Position numbers and translations under genes: made by a program. From positions 62,001 through 126,000 of the forward strand of contig NZ_FRFE01000013.1 in the NCBI RefSeq assembly GCF_900143695.1: 64,000 nt of DNA, read 5' to 3'. Position 1 is the first letter of the stretch, and every line of letters starts with the position of its first letter. The notes below the pieces were generated by a model. It searched no databases. It was not told where the DNA came from and saw nothing but the letters and a program-made list of their open reading frames with translations. The DNA comes from Desulfopila aestuarii DSM 18488. Lineage in GTDB: Bacteria > Desulfobacterota > Desulfobulbia > Desulfobulbales > Desulfocapsaceae. Below, in pieces: positions 43,767-52,997 of the stretch.

Positions 43767-45362
43767 CTACTTCAGGTCAACGCCATAGAAGATATGGCCA
43801 CCGAAAGGATCGATCTTGTAATTGACGACCTCTTTGCGGAGCGGTTCATAAACAACTGAGTGAGCGATGGTTGCCCATGGGGCCTGCTCTTTAAAAACAA
43901 CCTGGGCCTGTTCATACAGCTTGGTCCGCTCAGCCGGATCGGCAACGATCTTAGCTTTCTGGATCAGGTCCTCAAACGGCTGGTAGCACCATTGAGAGCG
44001 GTTTGCACCACCAACGGCATCACAACCAAGGAGTACGGCCAGGAAGTTGTCTGGATCACCATTGTCACCGGTCCAGCCCAGCAGTACCGCACCATCACGA
44101 TCCTTCTCTTTTGAACGCTTGAGGTACTCGCCCCACTCGTAGGAAACGATCTCGGCATTGACACCGACTTTAGCCCAGTCGGCCTGAATAATCTCGGCCA
44201 TCCGGCGAGCATTGGGATTATACGGACGCTGTACCGGCATTGCCCAGACTTTGGTAGTCAGATCCTTGACCCCGGCTTCTTCCAGCATCTTCTTGGCTGC
44301 GACTGGATCATAGGGATCATCCTGGACCGCATCGTTATAGGACCAGATGGTCGGCGGAATCGGGTTCTTTGCAACTTTACCAGCGCCCTGGAAAACGGCG
44401 TCGAGAATCGCCTGTTTGTTAATCGCCATATTCAGCGCTTTACGTACGGCAGGCTTGTCAAACGGCGGGGTCATGGTGTTATACGCCAGATACCCTACGT
44501 TCAGTCCCTCTTTCTGCATCAGGTTGACATCCGGATCCTTGCTCATTGCCTCAAGATCAGCCGGGTTCGGATACGGCATGACATGACACTCGCCAGCCTT
44601 CAACTTCTGGTAACGAACGGAAGCATCAGGAGTAATGGCGAAAACCAGATCATCGATAGGTGCTTTACCAGCCCAGTATTCCGGGTTGGCTTTATAGCGA
44701 ATAACCGCGTCCTTCTGATAGGCGACGAGTTGGAAAGGACCGGTGCCGACAGGCTCCTGATCAATCACTTCCGGCGTACCTGCAGCCATCAATTTGTCTG
44801 CATATTCAGCCGAGAAAATGGAAGCAAAGTCCATAGCGAGGTTTGCCAGCATCGGCGCTTCCGGTTTTTTCAGGACAAACTTCACGGTATAATCATCGAC
44901 CTTTTCGATTTTCTCGATCAGATCGGGCATGCCCATACCGTCAAAATATTCATAAGTGCCGCCGGAAACCTTATGGAACGGATGTTCTTTGTCGAGCTGA
45001 CGCATAAAGGAGAACACGACGTCATCCGCATTGAAATCACGGCTGGGGGTGAACCCTTTGGTGGTATGAAACTTGACGCCTTTTCGAAGATTGAAGGTGT
45101 ATACTTTACCATCTTCGGAAATATCCCAGGTCTCAGCCAGACCGGGAACGATCTTGGTTTCGCCACGCTCAAACTCCACCAGTTTGTTGAAGATCTGACG
45201 GGACGTAGCGTCAAAGGTGGTGCCGGCGGTGTAAAAGGCCGGGTTGAACCCTTCGGGACTGCCTTCAGAGCAGTAAACCAGGGTTTTGGCCTGGGCGCCA
45301 AGTGCCGCCATGGTTAATAATGATGCACCGCAGAACGCTGCAAACAGTTGGGTCTTCTTCAT
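43767..45362 (-). CDS. dppA: dipeptide-binding protein, DppA-like
   Basis: A 531-residue family 5 solute-binding protein. Residues 1-25 form a signal peptide ending at Ala-Gln-Ala. The mature N terminus (Lys-Thr-Leu-Val-Tyr-Cys-Ser-Glu-Gly-Ser-Pro-Glu-Gly-Phe-Asn-Pro) is very close to E. coli DppA, including the Cys that pairs in a disulfide. Further matches include Phe-Asn-Ala-Asp-Asp-Val-Val-Phe-Ser-Phe and Gly-Trp-Thr-Gly-Asp-Asn-Gly-Asp-Pro-Asp-Asn-Phe. It delivers dipeptides, possibly also haem or 5-aminolevulinate as known for some DppA proteins. First gene of the operon; the ATG at 45362 is preceded by GGAGAG. Confidence 0.93.
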   Translation of the reverse strand: MKKTQLFAAFCGASLLTMAALGAQAKTLVYCSEGSPEGFNPAFYTAGTTFDATSRQIFNKLVEFERGETKIVPGLAETWDISEDGKVYTFNLRKGVKFHTTKGFTPSRDFNADDVVFSFMRQLDKEHPFHKVSGGTYEYFDGMGMPDLIEKIEKVDDYTVKFVLKKPEAPMLANLAMDFASIFSAEYADKLMAAGTPEVIDQEPVGTGPFQLVAYQKDAVIRYKANPEYWAGKAPIDDLVFAITPDASVRYQKLKAGECHVMPYPNPADLEAMSKDPDVNLMQKEGLNVGYLAYNTMTPPFDKPAVRKALNMAINKQAILDAVFQGAGKVAKNPIPPTIWSYNDAVQDDPYDPVAAKKMLEEAGVKDLTTKVWAMPVQRPYNPNARRMAEIIQADWAKVGVNAEIVSYEWGEYLKRSKEKDRDGAVLLGWTGDNGDPDNFLAVLLGCDAVGGANRSQWCYQPFEDLIQKAKIVADPAERTKLYEQAQVVFKEQAPWATIAHSVVYEPLRKEVVNYKIDPFGGHIFYGVDLK

Positions 45363-45814
45363 GTTGTGTCTCTCCTCTTTTCATGTTTTTCCGATGGTTG
45401 CCGGTCACGCAAAAAAAGTGCGAAAACCGACTTCGGTCTGGCAACAGGTCGTACTTTTTCTGAAAGCGTATTCAGCTTTCGCCAGGTCCCTCAGGGCCTG
45501 GTTGATCGAAAAAAAACAGCTCTTCAATTCTCTTCTCCCGGAAATTCTCTCGCCGCCCACTCTCAATTCGCAACGTTGAGAAGACACGGAGAGCACTGCC
45601 TCAGCAGTTTTCCAGGAATTACTGTCGCAACAATCAGATTTCTTCTGCCTAGAGCTATACCCTATTTGACGTTAAGGTCAAGCACATTAGACAGCTTTTT
45701 ATCGGTGATAGATGACTATCACCTCGCGACACTCTACACCACTGTGTATCAAGGCACAACAGCCCGTCGACCTGCCAAATGATTTACCGGCATGCCGACG
45801 GGTTATAAAAGATG
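45363..45814. other. leader and promoter region of the dpp operon
   Basis: About 450 bases upstream of dppA and downstream of the uracil permease, both on the minus strand. It contains small inverted repeats at 45482-45502 (near CCAGG with CCTGG) and a larger imperfect stem at 45763-45802 (CCCGTCG with CGACGGG, plus inner pairs) just past the permease stop. The latter probably ends the permease transcript although a T-run is missing. No extra gene is visible. Confidence 0.4.
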
Positions 45815-47140
45815 CTACCCTCTTTCTTTAGGCAGTATGAGGTTTAAAAGCAAGCCCAGAATGCCTGCAAGGCCTATCTTTTCTATTGCAAAGGCACCAG
45901 CAGTAAATTTCATGCCGCCGATACCACAAACCAGGATGACGGCCACAATGATGAGATTGCGTGGTGTAGTGAGATCCTTTCCGGCCCTTACCAGGGTATT
46001 GATACCGACAACGGTGATCATACCAAAAAGCAGGATCATAATGCCCCCCATAACCGGCGTCGGAATGGTGGCCAGCAACGCCCCGATCTTACCGACAAAA
46101 GAGAGCATAATGGCACACAGCGCCGCCCAGGTCATGATGGCCGGGTTAAAAGCCTTGGTCAGTGCCACCGCACCACTTACCTCTGAATAGGTGGTGTTCG
46201 GCGGACCACCGAGCATGGAGGCAATGGAAGTTGCAATTCCGTCTCCCAACATGGTTTTATGGATACCAGGATTTTTCACATAATCCTTGCCAGTAATGGA
46301 ACTCACAGCCAGAATATCGCCCACATGCTCGATCGCCGGGGCAATGGCCACAGGCACGATAAAGAGCACCGCTTCCCAACGCCATTCGGGCATAACGAAA
46401 GCGGGCATCGCCAGCCAGGCTTTTTCCGCCACCGGTTTCATGGAGATAAGTGCGGGAGCAGTCCAGTTCTGCAGCCCCTGGAGGTCACCATTTGCGAAAG
46501 CGGTCTGCACCGAAGCGGTGAACCCGGTCATATCCAACACCAATGAGGTGGCATAACCGGCGATGATGCCGCAGAGAATCGGGATAAGCTTCAACCAGCC
46601 ACGCCCCAGCAGTGAGACCATCGCAGTGGTGACCAGCGAGACACCAGCAATGATCATGGCGGTTTTTTCCGGCACCAGCCAGGCAGAGCCGTCTCCGGTA
46701 CGACCCATGGCCATATGGACGGCCACCGGTGCCAAGACCAGGCCGATAACCATGATCACCGGCCCGGTAACAATGGGCGGCAGAATCTTCTGCAGCACTT
46801 CCGAGCCGAAAACTCGAATGAGAAAACTGATTATCACATACAGGAGGCCGGCGGCGGCAAGTCCACACATGGTTGCAGGAATGCCCCAAGTCTGGACACC
46901 GTAAATAATCGGGGCGATAAAGGCAAAAGAGGACGCCAGGAAGACCGGTACCTGTCCTTTGGTAATCACTTGGAAAACAAGGGTTCCGAGACCGGCGGTA
47001 AAGAGCGCGACGTTCGGGTCAAGCCCCGTCAGGATCGGAACCAGTACCAAGGCACCGAAAGCCACAAAGAGCATCTGTGCTCCCAGCAGGCTGTCACTGA
47101 GCCGGAAGCAGTAATCAGTGGCAAGCTTTTTGTCTGACAT
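45815..47140 (-). CDS. uraA: uracil permease, UraA-like
   Basis: A 441-residue nucleobase:cation symporter-2 family protein with about 14 membrane segments. The substrate-site motif Pro-Ala-Ile-Glu-His-Val-Gly-Asp is near residue 265, and Asn-Thr-Thr-Tyr-Ser-Glu near 315 matches the family's Asn-Thr-Thr-Tyr-Gly/Ser-Glu-Asn pattern. I place the start at the ATG at 47140, with GGAGGAA upstream, rather than the in-frame codon at 47161. The upp gene lies upstream on the same strand, which supports uracil as the substrate, but a strong terminator between them means that they are not simply co-transcribed. Confidence 0.9.
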   Translation of the reverse strand: MSDKKLATDYCFRLSDSLLGAQMLFVAFGALVLVPILTGLDPNVALFTAGLGTLVFQVITKGQVPVFLASSFAFIAPIIYGVQTWGIPATMCGLAAAGLLYVIISFLIRVFGSEVLQKILPPIVTGPVIMVIGLVLAPVAVHMAMGRTGDGSAWLVPEKTAMIIAGVSLVTTAMVSLLGRGWLKLIPILCGIIAGYATSLVLDMTGFTASVQTAFANGDLQGLQNWTAPALISMKPVAEKAWLAMPAFVMPEWRWEAVLFIVPVAIAPAIEHVGDILAVSSITGKDYVKNPGIHKTMLGDGIATSIASMLGGPPNTTYSEVSGAVALTKAFNPAIMTWAALCAIMLSFVGKIGALLATIPTPVMGGIMILLFGMITVVGINTLVRAGKDLTTPRNLIIVAVILVCGIGGMKFTAGAFAIEKIGLAGILGLLLNLILPKERG

Positions 47141-47271
47141 AACACATTCCTCCAATTGCATAATAGCGGTAATTCTATTGGTAAAAAACCGGCGTATCGC
47201 ACTGTTTTTCAGACAGCATCGAGCCGGGGTAAAATGTCGCCCCTAACCGGGTTCGACAGGAACACTCATGA

Positions 47272-47305
47272 CAAAAAAAAAGTCATTACAGAGACTGTAA
47301 TGACT
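47272..47305 (-). terminator. strong intrinsic terminator after upp
   Basis: On the minus strand a perfect 10-base stem (AGTCATTACA with TGTAATGACT), a 5-base loop and a run of nine T residues, starting 8 bases past the upp stop. It separates upp from uraA. Confidence 0.92.
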
Positions 47306-47313
47306 TGTATCGG

Positions 47314-47940
47314 CTACTTGGTGCCGAAGATCTTATCTCCGGCGTCCCCTAGCCCTGGTAATATATATCCTACCTCGTTGAGTTTTTCATCTATTGAGGC
47401 AACATAGATATCAACATCCGGGTGTGCTGCGGTGATCTTGGCAATGCCTTCAGGCGCCGCCACAAGGAACAGTCCCTTGATGGTCTTGCAGCCAGCTTTC
47501 TTTAAGGTTTCAATGGTGGCCATAAGGGTGCCGCCTGTGGCCAGCATCGGATCAAGGATAAGCGCTGTGCGCTCTTCAATGTTCAACGCCGTCTTCACAT
47601 AATATTCCACCGGCATAAGGGTTTCCTCATTACGGTAGTAACCGACAACGCTCACCTTGGCTGACGGAATCATGTCAATGACGCCATTCATCATCCCAAG
47701 TCCGGCCCGAAGAATTGGTACAATGGTAATTTTTTTCCCCTTGATCTCTTCGACCACCACAGGACCGGCCCAGCCTTGGATAGTTTTGGTCTGGGTCTCC
47801 ATTCCTTTGGTCGCTTCGTAGGTCAACAATCTGGCAACTTCTGATGAAAGATCGCGGAAGTCTTTGGTGGAAATATCATGCTGACGCATGAGACCCAGCT
47901 TGTGCTTAATCAGTGGATGATCGGCAACATGAACAGCCAT
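47314..47940 (-). CDS. upp: uracil phosphoribosyltransferase
   Basis: A 208-residue enzyme that joins uracil and PRPP to give UMP, salvaging the base imported by the neighbouring permease. The PRPP loop is [12 protein letters not shown] at about 128-139, and the uracil-binding [11 protein letters not shown] lies at the C terminus. The start is the ATG at 47940 with AAGGAGA upstream, giving the standard family length; the frame upstream to 48024 does not resemble Upp. A strong terminator follows. Confidence 0.95.
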   Translation of the reverse strand: MAVHVADHPLIKHKLGLMRQHDISTKDFRDLSSEVARLLTYEATKGMETQTKTIQGWAGPVVVEEIKGKKITIVPILRAGLGMMNGVIDMIPSAKVSVVGYYRNEETLMPVEYYVKTALNIEERTALILDPMLATGGTLMATIETLKKAGCKTIKGLFLVAAPEGIAKITAAHPDVDIYVASIDEKLNEVGYILPGLGDAGDKIFGTK

Positions 47941-48175
47941 GGTGTTCTCCTTGTGTAGGCGTTGGTGGGTGAACAAAATGAGGCACTGCCCGCTCGAACA
48001 GACAACAGCACCACGGGGACGCATGTCGGCAGGATAACATCAGAATATCATGCAAAACTCAGCACCTGCTCGATTTGTCAGGATAGCATTCGTGCGCCAC
48101 AGATGGTTCATCTGATAAAAAAAAACGCGGGAAAAAGCAAGGTTTTTCACGGGCCGGTTCCACCCGGTTTTTTGT

Positions 48176-49078
48176 TTATTGGAGCGGGCGCGGACGACCG
48201 ATTCCTGTAAGCGGCACCAGCTCGACCGCCATAATCCCGACGAGAATCAGCACTGCGCCCGACATCTGGAAAAGACTGAGACGCTCACCAAGAAAAAGAT
48301 AGCCGGCACAGGCGGCAAAAACCGTTTCCGAACTGAGGATAATGGCCGCATCGGCCGCCTGGGTATAGCGCTGCCCAACCACCTGCAGGGTAAAGGCCAT
48401 GCCGACGGAAAAGACCCCGACATAACCGATGCCGAAAAGTGCGCTGGTAAAGTCGTGAAGCTGTGGATACTCCACAATAGCCCCAAGCGTCAGCCCAAAA
48501 ACTCCGCATACCAGAAACTGCGTGGTTGCGACAACGAGAGGCGCACGGGTGCGGGAGGCAGCATGCCCGACCATCAGCACATGGGCAGCCCAGAACAGGG
48601 TGCTACCGATGACCCAGAAATCACCAATCCGCAACTCAACATCTGCAGCACCACTCATTATATAGGTACCTATGAAACAGCCAACAGAAGCCGGCCAAAC
48701 CACCCAGTGCACCCGACGTCTGAGGAGCACCAGGCCGATCAAGGGAACCATGGGCACGTAAAGGGCGGTAAGAAAGCCGGCATTGGTTACGGTGGTTCGC
48801 AAAATTCCGTGCTGCTGCAGCATTGCTGCTGTGCCAAGGGTCAGCCCGATCAGGATCATCAGATACCAGTCGTTTGGGACGAAGCGATGTTCGTTTGCAT
48901 GAACCCGGCGAAACTGCATGGAGGCGAACGGCAACACCACCAGTCCCCCCAACAGAAAACGGGCCCCGGTAAAGCTGATGGTCCCGAGGGTGCCGGTCCC
49001 CACCTGCTGGGCCACAAAAGCACTGCCCCAGATCATGGCGGCGAGCATAAGAATGAGATTGGCCCGTAATCGGCTCAT
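48176..49078 (-). CDS. EamA-family (DMT) transporter
   Basis: A 300-residue inner-membrane protein with ten helices arranged as two EamA repeats (about 8-140 and 150-290). Met-Ile-Trp-Gly-Ser-Ala-Phe-Val near residue 14 and Phe-Leu-Gly-Glu-Arg-Leu-Ser near 267 are typical of the drug/metabolite transporter superfamily. Most members export metabolites or amino acids; no substrate can be deduced. It is divergent from glpR and about 150 bases upstream of upp on the same strand. Confidence 0.85.
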   Translation of the reverse strand: MSRLRANLILMLAAMIWGSAFVAQQVGTGTLGTISFTGARFLLGGLVVLPFASMQFRRVHANEHRFVPNDWYLMILIGLTLGTAAMLQQHGILRTTVTNAGFLTALYVPMVPLIGLVLLRRRVHWVVWPASVGCFIGTYIMSGAADVELRIGDFWVIGSTLFWAAHVLMVGHAASRTRAPLVVATTQFLVCGVFGLTLGAIVEYPQLHDFTSALFGIGYVGVFSVGMAFTLQVVGQRYTQAADAAIILSSETVFAACAGYLFLGERLSLFQMSGAVLILVGIMAVELVPLTGIGRPRPLQ

Positions 49079-49272
49079 ACTAATATCCAGTGTTAAAACA
49101 ATATGTGAAAAACGTGATTTCGCTGACAGGAAGGCGCCTGGCAGTATACCTATTTAATCTGATTTGACAAGATACCTGCACGGGAAAGCAGACACAGTCG
49201 AAAGCAACCCTTTCGTTCCCCATCTTCTATATGTTCGTTTTTGCACTTTTAGAGTTTCATTTGAAATTGCAA

Positions 49273-49301
49273 TTGACATTGGCAGGGGGTTACAGAATAA
49301 T
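49273..49301 (+). promoter_or_regulatory. sigma-70 promoter of glpR
   Basis: TTGACA (49273-49278), a 17-base spacer and AATAAT (49296-49301), a near-perfect promoter 48 bases upstream of the glpR ATG. A GTTCGT element at 49231-49236 lies upstream and could be a GlpR half-site. Confidence 0.65.
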
Positions 49302-49348
49302 ACATGAAGTTGCAGTGTTGCCAACTCCTTCTCATACAGGAACCATCT

Positions 49349-50116
49349 ATGGATTATCTCTCCCCAAGGCAAAATCAGATTCTGGCCATCGCCCGCGAGC
49401 AGGGCCGAGTCGACGTCGAGGATCTTTCCCGGTCATTTGAAGTATCTCCCCAGACCATCCGGAAAGACTTGAACGACCTCTGCGAAAGGCAGCTGCTCCA
49501 ACGTATTCATGGTGGAGCGATTGTCGGTTCCGGCATCGAGAACGTCAGCTACGAAGCGCGTCGCCTGCTGGCCCCAGACAGCAAGAAGGTAATTGGCATC
49601 CGCGCCGCCCAACTCATTCCCGACAATAGCTCCATGCTGATCAACATCGGCACAACCACCGAACAGGTGGCCCACGCCCTCAAGGATCACCACGGTCTCC
49701 TGGTAATCACCAACAACGTCAACGCTGTCCATATCATGAAAAATTTCATGGGCATTGAGCTGATCATCGCCGGCGGCCTGGTTCGCCGCTCGGACGGCGG
49801 CATCATTGGTGTAGCGGCGGTGGACTTTATCAACCAGTTCAAGGTCGATTATGCCGTTATCGGGGTTTCTGCCATCGATGAGGATGGCTCACTCCTCGAC
49901 TACGACTACAGGGAGGTTCGAGTGGCCCAGGCGATTATCGAAAACGCTCGCCAGGTCATTCTGGTGGCGGACTTGATGAAACTCGAACGTAACGCCCCTG
50001 TTCGTATCGGCCACATCTCCCAGATCGACACGGTTGTCACCGATGGCGAGTTTCCTCAGAAGCTGAAAGCCATCTGCAAAGAAAATGGCGTCAAAATCGT
50101 GATCGCCAGAAATTAA
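49349..50116 (+). CDS. glpR: DeoR-family glycerol-3-phosphate repressor
   Basis: A 255-residue DeoR-type repressor from the ATG at 49349, with AGGA upstream. The helix-turn-helix is at about 5-58, with Val-Ser-Pro-Gln-Thr-Ile-Arg-Lys-Asp-Leu as recognition helix. The sugar-phosphate sensing domain includes Ile-Asn-Ile-Gly-Thr-Thr-Thr-Glu near 90 and Ala-Asp-Leu-Met-Lys near 207. GlpR proteins release DNA when glycerol-3-phosphate binds. It heads a plus-strand cluster of glpD, glpSTPQUV and glpK, which it very likely controls. Candidate TTCG-containing elements lie at 49231, 50262-50296 and near 58093. Confidence 0.9.
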   Translation: MDYLSPRQNQILAIAREQGRVDVEDLSRSFEVSPQTIRKDLNDLCERQLLQRIHGGAIVGSGIENVSYEARRLLAPDSKKVIGIRAAQLIPDNSSMLINIGTTTEQVAHALKDHHGLLVITNNVNAVHIMKNFMGIELIIAGGLVRRSDGGIIGVAAVDFINQFKVDYAVIGVSAIDEDGSLLDYDYREVRVAQAIIENARQVILVADLMKLERNAPVRIGHISQIDTVVTDGEFPQKLKAICKENGVKIVIARN

Positions 50117-50133
50117 AGCCCCTGCCAAACTCG

Positions 50134-50327
50134 TAAACCGAGTTTCTGTAACAATAAGAGACATAAAGATATCATTATATTTTGGCCTTTTTTGTTAGGT
50201 ACGCACCCACAAGGAACTTTTTGTAAAACTGATCAATATTTTCACTTGAATAGATATTTATTTTCGATTAATTGTTGATTCAGGTTTGATTCGAAACCAC
50301 ATATTGCTTAAGATGAAACCAGTTTTC
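50134..50327. promoter_or_regulatory. glpR-glpD regulatory region
   Basis: The 248-base gap before glpD contains TTTCGA (50262-50267) and TCGAAA (50291-50296), an inverted pair fitting a DeoR-type operator. It also has two degenerate copies of the GAAAC-N3-GTTTC palindrome (50134-50146 and 50315-50327, one mismatch each). The AT-rich stretch around 50240-50280 probably holds the glpD promoter. Confidence 0.4.
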
Positions 50328-50364
50328 TAATAAAGCAGTAACTCTTTGAGCGGAGGCTACAACC

Positions 50365-51867
50365 ATGAACACCCCTGTTTACGATGTCGCTATAATAGGT
50401 GGAGGCATTAATGGCTGTGGTATTGCGCGAGACGCGGCCGGCAGGGGGTTGTCAGTATTTCTCTGTGAGCAAAACGACCTGGCCAGTGGAACGTCCTCAT
50501 CTTCCACCAAACTCATCCATGGCGGACTGAGATATCTCGAATATTATGAATTCCGCCTTGTCCGGGAAGCGCTGACCGAACGTGAAGTACTCCTCAGGGC
50601 CGCCCCGCACATCATTTGGCCGCTTCGCTTTATCCTTCCCCATCATAAAGGTCTTCGTCCAGCCTGGCTCATCAGGCTCGGACTCTTTCTCTATGACAAC
50701 CTGGGCGGCAGAAAACTCCTGCCCGGCACCACCACTGTCGACCTCACCACCGACGAAGCTGGTACTCCACTTAAAGGCGACTTCAGCAAAGGATTTGAAT
50801 ATTCCGACTGCTGGGTCATTGACAGCCGGCTCGTGGTGTTAAATGCCATGGACGCCGTCGACCACGGCGCGGTGATTCATACCCGCACAACCTGCCTTGG
50901 CGCCATCCGGGAAAACAACCTCTGGACCATAACCCTTGCCGACGGCCGCACCGGGGAGAAACGAACCATCCAGGCGAAAGCGTTAGTCAATGCCAGCGGC
51001 CCCTGGATGGATACGACCATTGCCACCCTGGAGCACAAAGCCTCCAAGGAACATATCCGCATGGTGAAGGGCAGCCATATTATCGTGAAGAAGATTTTCA
51101 ACCATTCACGTGCCTATATCTTCCAGAATGCGGACGGACGAATCATCTTCGCGATCCCCTATGAACAGGACTTCACCCTCATCGGCACAACCGATGTCGA
51201 TTTCCATGGAGATCCATCCGCTGTAGCCATTACTGACGATGAGATTAATTACCTTTGCCAGGCGGCCAGTGAATACTTCACATCTCCCGTTACCCCTGAA
51301 AGCGTGGTGAGCAGTTACTCCGGTATTCGGCCGCTGTTTGATGACGGAAAAAGTGACGCCAAGGCCGCAACCCGCGACTATGTGTTAAAACTGGAATCGT
51401 CAAACGAAACCGCGCCACTCATTTCCATCTACGGTGGCAAGATCACCACCTACCGAAAGCTGGCGGAATCGGTACTTGAAAAGTTGTCTCCATATCTACC
51501 TGGAATGGGCCATCCCTGGACAGCTGACGCCTCCATGCCCGGCGGTGATTTTGCACCCGACAAGTTTGCTGGAGAAGTTCAGCGACTTATGAATGGCTGC
51601 CCCATTCTCTCAAAAACACACGCTACCCGCCTGGTGCGGACCTATGGCACCAAGGCTTTGGTTATGACCAGGCCGCTTGCCAAGACAGAAGATATGGGTG
51701 TCTGCTTTGGCGGCGATCTTTACGAATTTGAGGTCAAGTATCTCATCCGGCACGAATGGGCACAGACAGCAGCAGATGTGCTCTGGCGCCGGACCAATCT
51801 GGGCCTTGTGCTCAGCAGCCAGGAAGCGGATGTTCTGCAAGCCTGGATGGAACAACAGCACCAGTAA
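50365..51867 (+). CDS. glpD: aerobic-type glycerol-3-phosphate dehydrogenase
   Basis: A 500-residue FAD enzyme that oxidises sn-glycerol-3-phosphate to dihydroxyacetone phosphate and passes electrons to quinone at the inner membrane. The FAD-binding Gly-Gly-Gly-Ile-Asn-Gly-Cys-Gly is at 12-19, and Thr-Lys-Leu-Ile-His-Gly-Gly-Leu-Arg-Tyr-Leu-Glu near 48-60 is characteristic of GlpD. The C-terminal Gly-Gly-Lys-Ile-Thr-Thr-Tyr-Arg segment near 363 binds substrate. The ATG at 50365 has GGAGG upstream. It is followed 29 bases later by the transporter genes, so it is expressed with them. Quinol from this step could feed the Rieske/cytochrome b complex. Confidence 0.95.
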   Translation: MNTPVYDVAIIGGGINGCGIARDAAGRGLSVFLCEQNDLASGTSSSSTKLIHGGLRYLEYYEFRLVREALTEREVLLRAAPHIIWPLRFILPHHKGLRPAWLIRLGLFLYDNLGGRKLLPGTTTVDLTTDEAGTPLKGDFSKGFEYSDCWVIDSRLVVLNAMDAVDHGAVIHTRTTCLGAIRENNLWTITLADGRTGEKRTIQAKALVNASGPWMDTTIATLEHKASKEHIRMVKGSHIIVKKIFNHSRAYIFQNADGRIIFAIPYEQDFTLIGTTDVDFHGDPSAVAITDDEINYLCQAASEYFTSPVTPESVVSSYSGIRPLFDDGKSDAKAATRDYVLKLESSNETAPLISIYGGKITTYRKLAESVLEKLSPYLPGMGHPWTADASMPGGDFAPDKFAGEVQRLMNGCPILSKTHATRLVRTYGTKALVMTRPLAKTEDMGVCFGGDLYEFEVKYLIRHEWAQTAADVLWRRTNLGLVLSSQEADVLQAWMEQQHQ

Positions 51868-51896
51868 ATCCTTCTTACAACTAAAAGGGCGAAACG

Positions 51897-52985
51897 ATGC
51901 AGCTTCAGCTAGAAAATGTCTGCAAAAAGGTTGGTAAAGACTTTCACATCCGTGACGTCAACCTGACCCTGGAAGCTGGAACGCTTAACATTCTTCTCGG
52001 ACCGACGCTGTCAGGAAAAACTTCCCTGATGCGGCTGATGGCCGGACTTGACCAACCGACCTCCGGTCGGGTCCTGGTTAACGGTGAAGATGTTACCGGC
52101 GTTCCTGTGCAGAAACGAAACGTGGCAATGGTCTATCAGCAGTTCATTAACTATCCGAATCTGACTGTTTACGAAAATATCGCCTCCCCGCTACGGATTG
52201 CCAAAACTCCTAAGGACGTTATCGCGAAGAAAGTGCAGGAAATGGCAGACCTGTTAAAACTCGGACCGATGCTGAAACGCAGCCCACAGGAGCTCTCCGG
52301 TGGCCAGCAGCAGCGTACGGCGCTTGCCCGGGCCCTGGTAAAAGGTGCGGGGCTGGTCCTGCTCGATGAGCCGCTTGCCAACCTCGACTACAAACTGCGT
52401 GAGGAGTTGCGCGAGGAGTTCCCGAGAATATTCGCCGCCACCGGCTCCATCTTCGTCTATGCCACCACCGAACCTTCGGAAGCACTGCTTTTAGGCGGCA
52501 ACACCGCACCGCTCCATGAAGGCACGGTGACCCAGTTCGGCGAAACCATTAAGGTTTTCCGCAGGCCACAAAATCTGATCACAGCCCAGATTTTCTCCGA
52601 TCCCCCGCTGAATGTTCTTCCGGTAACCAAGCTGAACAATACCATGCTCTTCAAAAGCCATGTAGAGGTACCGCTGGTTGGCAAACTACCGGAACTGCCG
52701 GATGCTGACTACACCATCGCCTTCCAGCCCAACAATCTCTCCATTATCCGAAAGGCTGATTCAGATATCAGCGTGAAGGCCAAGGTGGCGGTTACAGAGA
52801 TAACCGGTTCCGAAAGTTATATTCACGTTGATGTTGCCGGGCTACGCTGGGTTGTTCTCGCCCATGGCATTCATAACATCGATATCGACGCCACCATCGA
52901 GGTCTTTCTCGATCCCTCCACATTTTATGTCTTTGACAAAAATCATAACCTCGTGGTCACCCCAGCGTCTGTTTCCGAGGCATAA
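51897..52985 (+). CDS. glpS: glycerol ABC transporter ATPase GlpS
   Basis: A 362-residue ATPase of the GlpSTPQUV-type glycerol importer known from Rhizobium. Walker A (Gly-Pro-Thr-Leu-Ser-Gly-Lys-Thr) is at 35-42, the signature Leu-Ser-Gly-Gly-Gln at 133-137 and Walker B with Glu158. The switch histidine expected at 191 is replaced by Thr (Tyr-Ala-Thr-Thr-Glu in place of Tyr-Val-Thr-His-Asp), so this subunit should not complete a normal hydrolysis site by itself. A TOBE-like regulatory region occupies about 235-362. glpT follows 12 bases later and encodes the complementary subunit. Confidence 0.9.
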   Translation: MQLQLENVCKKVGKDFHIRDVNLTLEAGTLNILLGPTLSGKTSLMRLMAGLDQPTSGRVLVNGEDVTGVPVQKRNVAMVYQQFINYPNLTVYENIASPLRIAKTPKDVIAKKVQEMADLLKLGPMLKRSPQELSGGQQQRTALARALVKGAGLVLLDEPLANLDYKLREELREEFPRIFAATGSIFVYATTEPSEALLLGGNTAPLHEGTVTQFGETIKVFRRPQNLITAQIFSDPPLNVLPVTKLNNTMLFKSHVEVPLVGKLPELPDADYTIAFQPNNLSIIRKADSDISVKAKVAVTEITGSESYIHVDVAGLRWVVLAHGIHNIDIDATIEVFLDPSTFYVFDKNHNLVVTPASVSEA

Positions 52986-52997
52986 AAGGAGAATATC

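Noticed and set aside
48179-49069. A 296-codon plus-strand frame
   Set aside because: It is the antisense shadow of the EamA transporter gene, with unusual composition (many His, Gln and Gly) and no known domain.
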